A stretch of DNA of 64,000 bases, from contig JAHGAU010000017.1 in NCBI GenBank assembly GCA_019925105.1, positions 62,001 to 126,000 of the forward strand. The letters run 5' to 3'. The position numbers were made by a program, and so were the translations under genes. Below, in pieces: positions 61,518 through 64,000 of this stretch. The stretch's first letter is position 1. Every line of letters begins with the position of its first letter. The notes beneath the pieces are model-generated. The model saw only the letters and a list, made by a program, of their open reading frames with translations. It searched no databases and was not told where the DNA came from. This DNA is from Niebla homalea. Taxonomy: Eukaryota; Ascomycota; Lecanoromycetes; Lecanorales; Ramalinaceae.

Positions 61518-61860
61518 TATAATGAAAGGTAAAAATCTATAGTGCAAAATATTTTAAGGCGAATAATTCATTAAATCTTACGTTAAAAATAATTTTAATT
61601 AAAAATTTTAAAGTATTTACGATTAAATTATATTCCGATTAAAAAGATAAAAGTTTCTATTTTTTATAAAATAGAATACCGGGAATTATATATAAAATCT
61701 TAAATTTCTCAAATTTATTTTTAATTAATTAATAAAGATTTTAGAGTATTATCTATATAAAATATACTTAATTTTATTTAAATATTATACTTAAGATTTA
61801 AAATCGGACGGGGCGAAATATTTAAATAAAATACTGTAAACTTAATAAAAATACGGGGTT
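61518..61860. other. AT-rich flank outside the retrotransposon
   Basis: Some 340 bases as AT-rich as the element but beyond its target duplication. It is probably older repeat debris into which the element inserted. Normal composition returns abruptly at about 61860. Confidence 0.55.
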
Positions 61861-62394
61861 CTGCGCTCAAACGTGAGGGAGCCTCCACAGCCCGCTGTGG
61901 CTAAGGCGTGGCAAAGCCACACACACGTCTGAGGGACTGAGGCAAACCCTGGCTTGGTATTTTTTGGCACTCTTCAAGTGAGTGACGCCTTCCGTAAGAT
62001 CAGTCTTCCCTCTTTACTCGGGCAAGGTTGACGCTACTGCATGGTAAATTGGTGCCACTATTTGTGTCTGCATTCCAGACGGCGACGCTGGTTCTGAGCG
62101 GATTTCAGTTGCGTTTCTCTTCCGGCTGATCAAATGCAGGCTTCTTTTTAGCACCGAAAGTGGCCTGAATGACGGTGCCTTACAAATTTAACCATCCTCA
62201 TCTAAGGTAGGAAAGACACGTCAAACTTGCTATTGGTTCATCGTATGCATTCATCTTTCTATCCAATCGCCCTCTCGTGTTTCATCATTATTCGAGTCAA
62301 CACTCATTCCATTACACACACCTTCCTCCCCCTTATCGATGGCATGGTCACATATGTCTATTCATAGTAGACCTTGCCCCCAACGTCTCCCGCA
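61861..62394. other. intergenic region right of the AT-rich block
   Basis: About 530 bases of ordinary composition with a small inverted repeat at 61888-61921 (CAGCCCGCTG and GTGGCAAAGCCAC stems). Nothing coding is recognised. Confidence 0.45.
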
Positions 62395-62697
62395 CTACTC
62401 CTGTCCGCGGCTGCATCGATCCGCCTCGAGATCGAAACATGAGGTGCAGTAAGGAGGCTGAACTGGGCCCAAGGATGATGGCTGGTGCTCGATACACCCC
62501 CGAGGACCAATGGGTGTGACGAATTGCGAGCCCACGCCAGCGAGATACTGTGAAATCTCTGCGATGGAACGCGAGGGTGGCTCGGCTTGAGTGTTCTCGG
62601 GTCCTTTTGCCCCCTTCTCTTCAACTTTGGTATCGGCATAGGGCTGCTCGGCGGCTGTGTGGTCGATTGACACCTTTTCATCCTCGTTGGTCGCCAT
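62395..62697 (-). CDS. short hypothetical protein or gene fragment
   Basis: An open frame of 100 residues starting MATNEDEKVSIDH, acidic and Lys/Glu-rich at first, then IAEISQYLAGVGSQFVTPIGPRG. The amino acid mix and the favourable start look coding, but no family is recognised. The last 35 residues look less like protein, so the frame may run past a missed splice donor. It could equally be the first exon of a gene cut off by rearrangement beside the transposon. Low confidence. Confidence 0.35.
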   Translation of the reverse strand: MATNEDEKVSIDHTAAEQPYADTKVEEKGAKGPENTQAEPPSRSIAEISQYLAGVGSQFVTPIGPRGCIEHQPSSLGPVQPPYCTSCFDLEADRCSRGQE

Positions 62698-64000
62698 ATG
62701 AGACCTTGAGGATATCATTAGTCAAGGACTGTTCCCATGAACGAGTATAGCGTTGTCTACCCATTATTTGGGCCTTGTAACGTGACCTCGGACCTTGCAG
62801 ACATGACGAAGGAAATCTTTGAGGATTCGTCGGAGCGTTTGGGACGATGTGAGGATTGTAAAGATCGCTAGATCTTATGTCGTTGAGAATGGTAGAGTGA
62901 CAGTGCTTTGGCGAGCTTTCAATATGCCAAAATTCATAGATGCATAGAAGGTAGAAGTATTGTCGTACTTCGGCGGGGGGCAGAACTTGATGTGGGACTT
63001 TTTCAAGATTGGAGGATTCAAGGTGGGCATCGACAGTCCTGGGGAAAAGCTGCATCCATTCTCTCGTGCATTTCCTTGTCAATTTTATCTCCCAGCTTTA
63101 CCCCTTTTCGCGACTATTGCGACTCCGTTTCTGCTTTTGATGAAAGAATTAAATTATCAAATGTCAGCAGAGGGTATCTTACATGCAAAGGTGGACGGCT
63201 TAGACGCAGCTGATGGAGTCTGCTCATCACGATCCGTTGACCCCATGTTGTCCCTGAGTGGCTGCTCCGAAGCTTCCAGATTACTCAGAGTGTTTTCGAG
63301 ACCTTCAGGTTAGAGGATGATCTTGCTTTCGTTGCATTTCCTCGTCATAGCTGCCGAGAAAGCTTCGATGTGCATCCTTTACTCAGGCGCCCCAATGACT
63401 GACAAGGAGACGATGCAGACTGCAGGAACCGGTTCGCTGACTCATCAAAACAGATTCTTAAACGCAAGGGTAGGCTTCATAGACTGGTGGCCTTCCTACT
63501 GGGCCTCCGCCTGCCCACAGGGGCTGCCTCCGCACGCGTATGGTTGCAGTCATCCCATTGCTGTCTGAAAATGCCTCGGCCGGACTGAAGAGCGTTGAAT
63601 CAACTGAGATGATCCTTCGTTCAGCGACTAGAATCTAAGCGACCGTCTAGCAGATGATGAGAGCACACTCTTCCTCGGGTACCTTAGATCAAGTGCCACG
63701 TGCTTGCTCCGCTAGGCAATTTGGACCCACTCAATTGGCTGTCTATGAGGGGTAAGGTGAGCATACTGATGAGTGCAACAAGGGGTCATTGCCAGACGCC
63801 GGGGTAAATGCATTGTAATCGACTGGTGCGTTTCACTACCACTCTTCCTTTACTAAGAATGGCTTCGAATCGTCCAATCCGAGCGCTTGGAAACAGCTAG
63901 CAGCAATCCTCGATATTGGATGACGGGAAGGATAACAAATGCCGAAGCCCTCAGGAGAGGCTCCCACAACCTTTAAACCTGGGTAATTCCGACGCTCAGC
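62698..64000. other. right end of window, no gene supported
   Basis: Open frames up to about 130 codons on both strands, none recognisable. If 62395-62697 is a real gene, the first bases here are its promoter. Confidence 0.4.

Overview
This window is chromosomal DNA of a filamentous ascomycete (Pezizomycotina, most likely a Dothideomycete; the class is an inference). The genes are interrupted by short introns of 50-130 bp with GT..AG ends and CTAAC-type branch points. Families seen include Zn2Cys6 regulators, a non-reducing polyketide synthase, DUF3405 and DUF3112 proteins and a KP4-like secreted protein. One end carries a retrotransposon wrecked by C-to-T transitions in the style of repeat-induced point mutation (RIP). 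Exon boundaries were placed by eye and checked for reading-frame continuity, so each spliced model closes in frame.

Layout. 1.1-9.1 kb: a six-exon non-reducing polyketide synthase with SAT-KS-AT-PT-ACP-CMeT-TE order, the architecture of 3,5-dimethylorsellinic-acid-type synthases. 10.5-11.1 kb: a KP4-like cysteine-rich secreted protein. 11.1-16.8 kb: no recognisable gene. 16.8-17.6 kb: a secreted, possibly SRPBCC-like protein. 17.6-21.3 kb: gene-poor. 21.3-23.1 kb: an AflR-like Zn2Cys6 activator. 23.7-24.3 kb: a 594-bp terminal-inverted-repeat element. 24.8-32.7 kb: a seven-helix membrane protein, a second Zn2Cys6 factor, a membrane-anchored methyltransferase-like protein and an AflS/AflJ-like co-regulator. 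36.5-37.6 kb: a charged protein with a C-terminal TUDOR-like domain. 42.9-45.0 kb: a DUF3405 type II membrane protein. 45.9-47.3 kb: a decayed FAD monooxygenase. 47.4-48.3 kb: the housekeeping ribosomal protein uS5 (RPS2). 52.3-61.5 kb: a complete but RIP-destroyed Ty3/Gypsy retrotransposon with 369-bp LTRs and a perfect GGAAC target duplication, itself carrying a 163-bp younger solo-LTR-like insertion. 61.5-64 kb: AT-rich flank, then mostly non-coding sequence.

How it fits together. The PKS, the AflR-like activator and the AflS-like co-activator are the parts one expects of an aromatic polyketide pathway. Here they are spread over about 32 kb, are not adjacent and are separated by unrelated genes. 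No prenyltransferase, cyclase, P450 or transporter is recognisable beside the PKS, and the only oxidative tailoring-type gene is the FAD-monooxygenase pseudogene. The simplest reading is a dispersed or decaying secondary-metabolite locus next to a housekeeping gene and a transposon-rich block. Whether the two regulators control this PKS cannot be told from the sequence.
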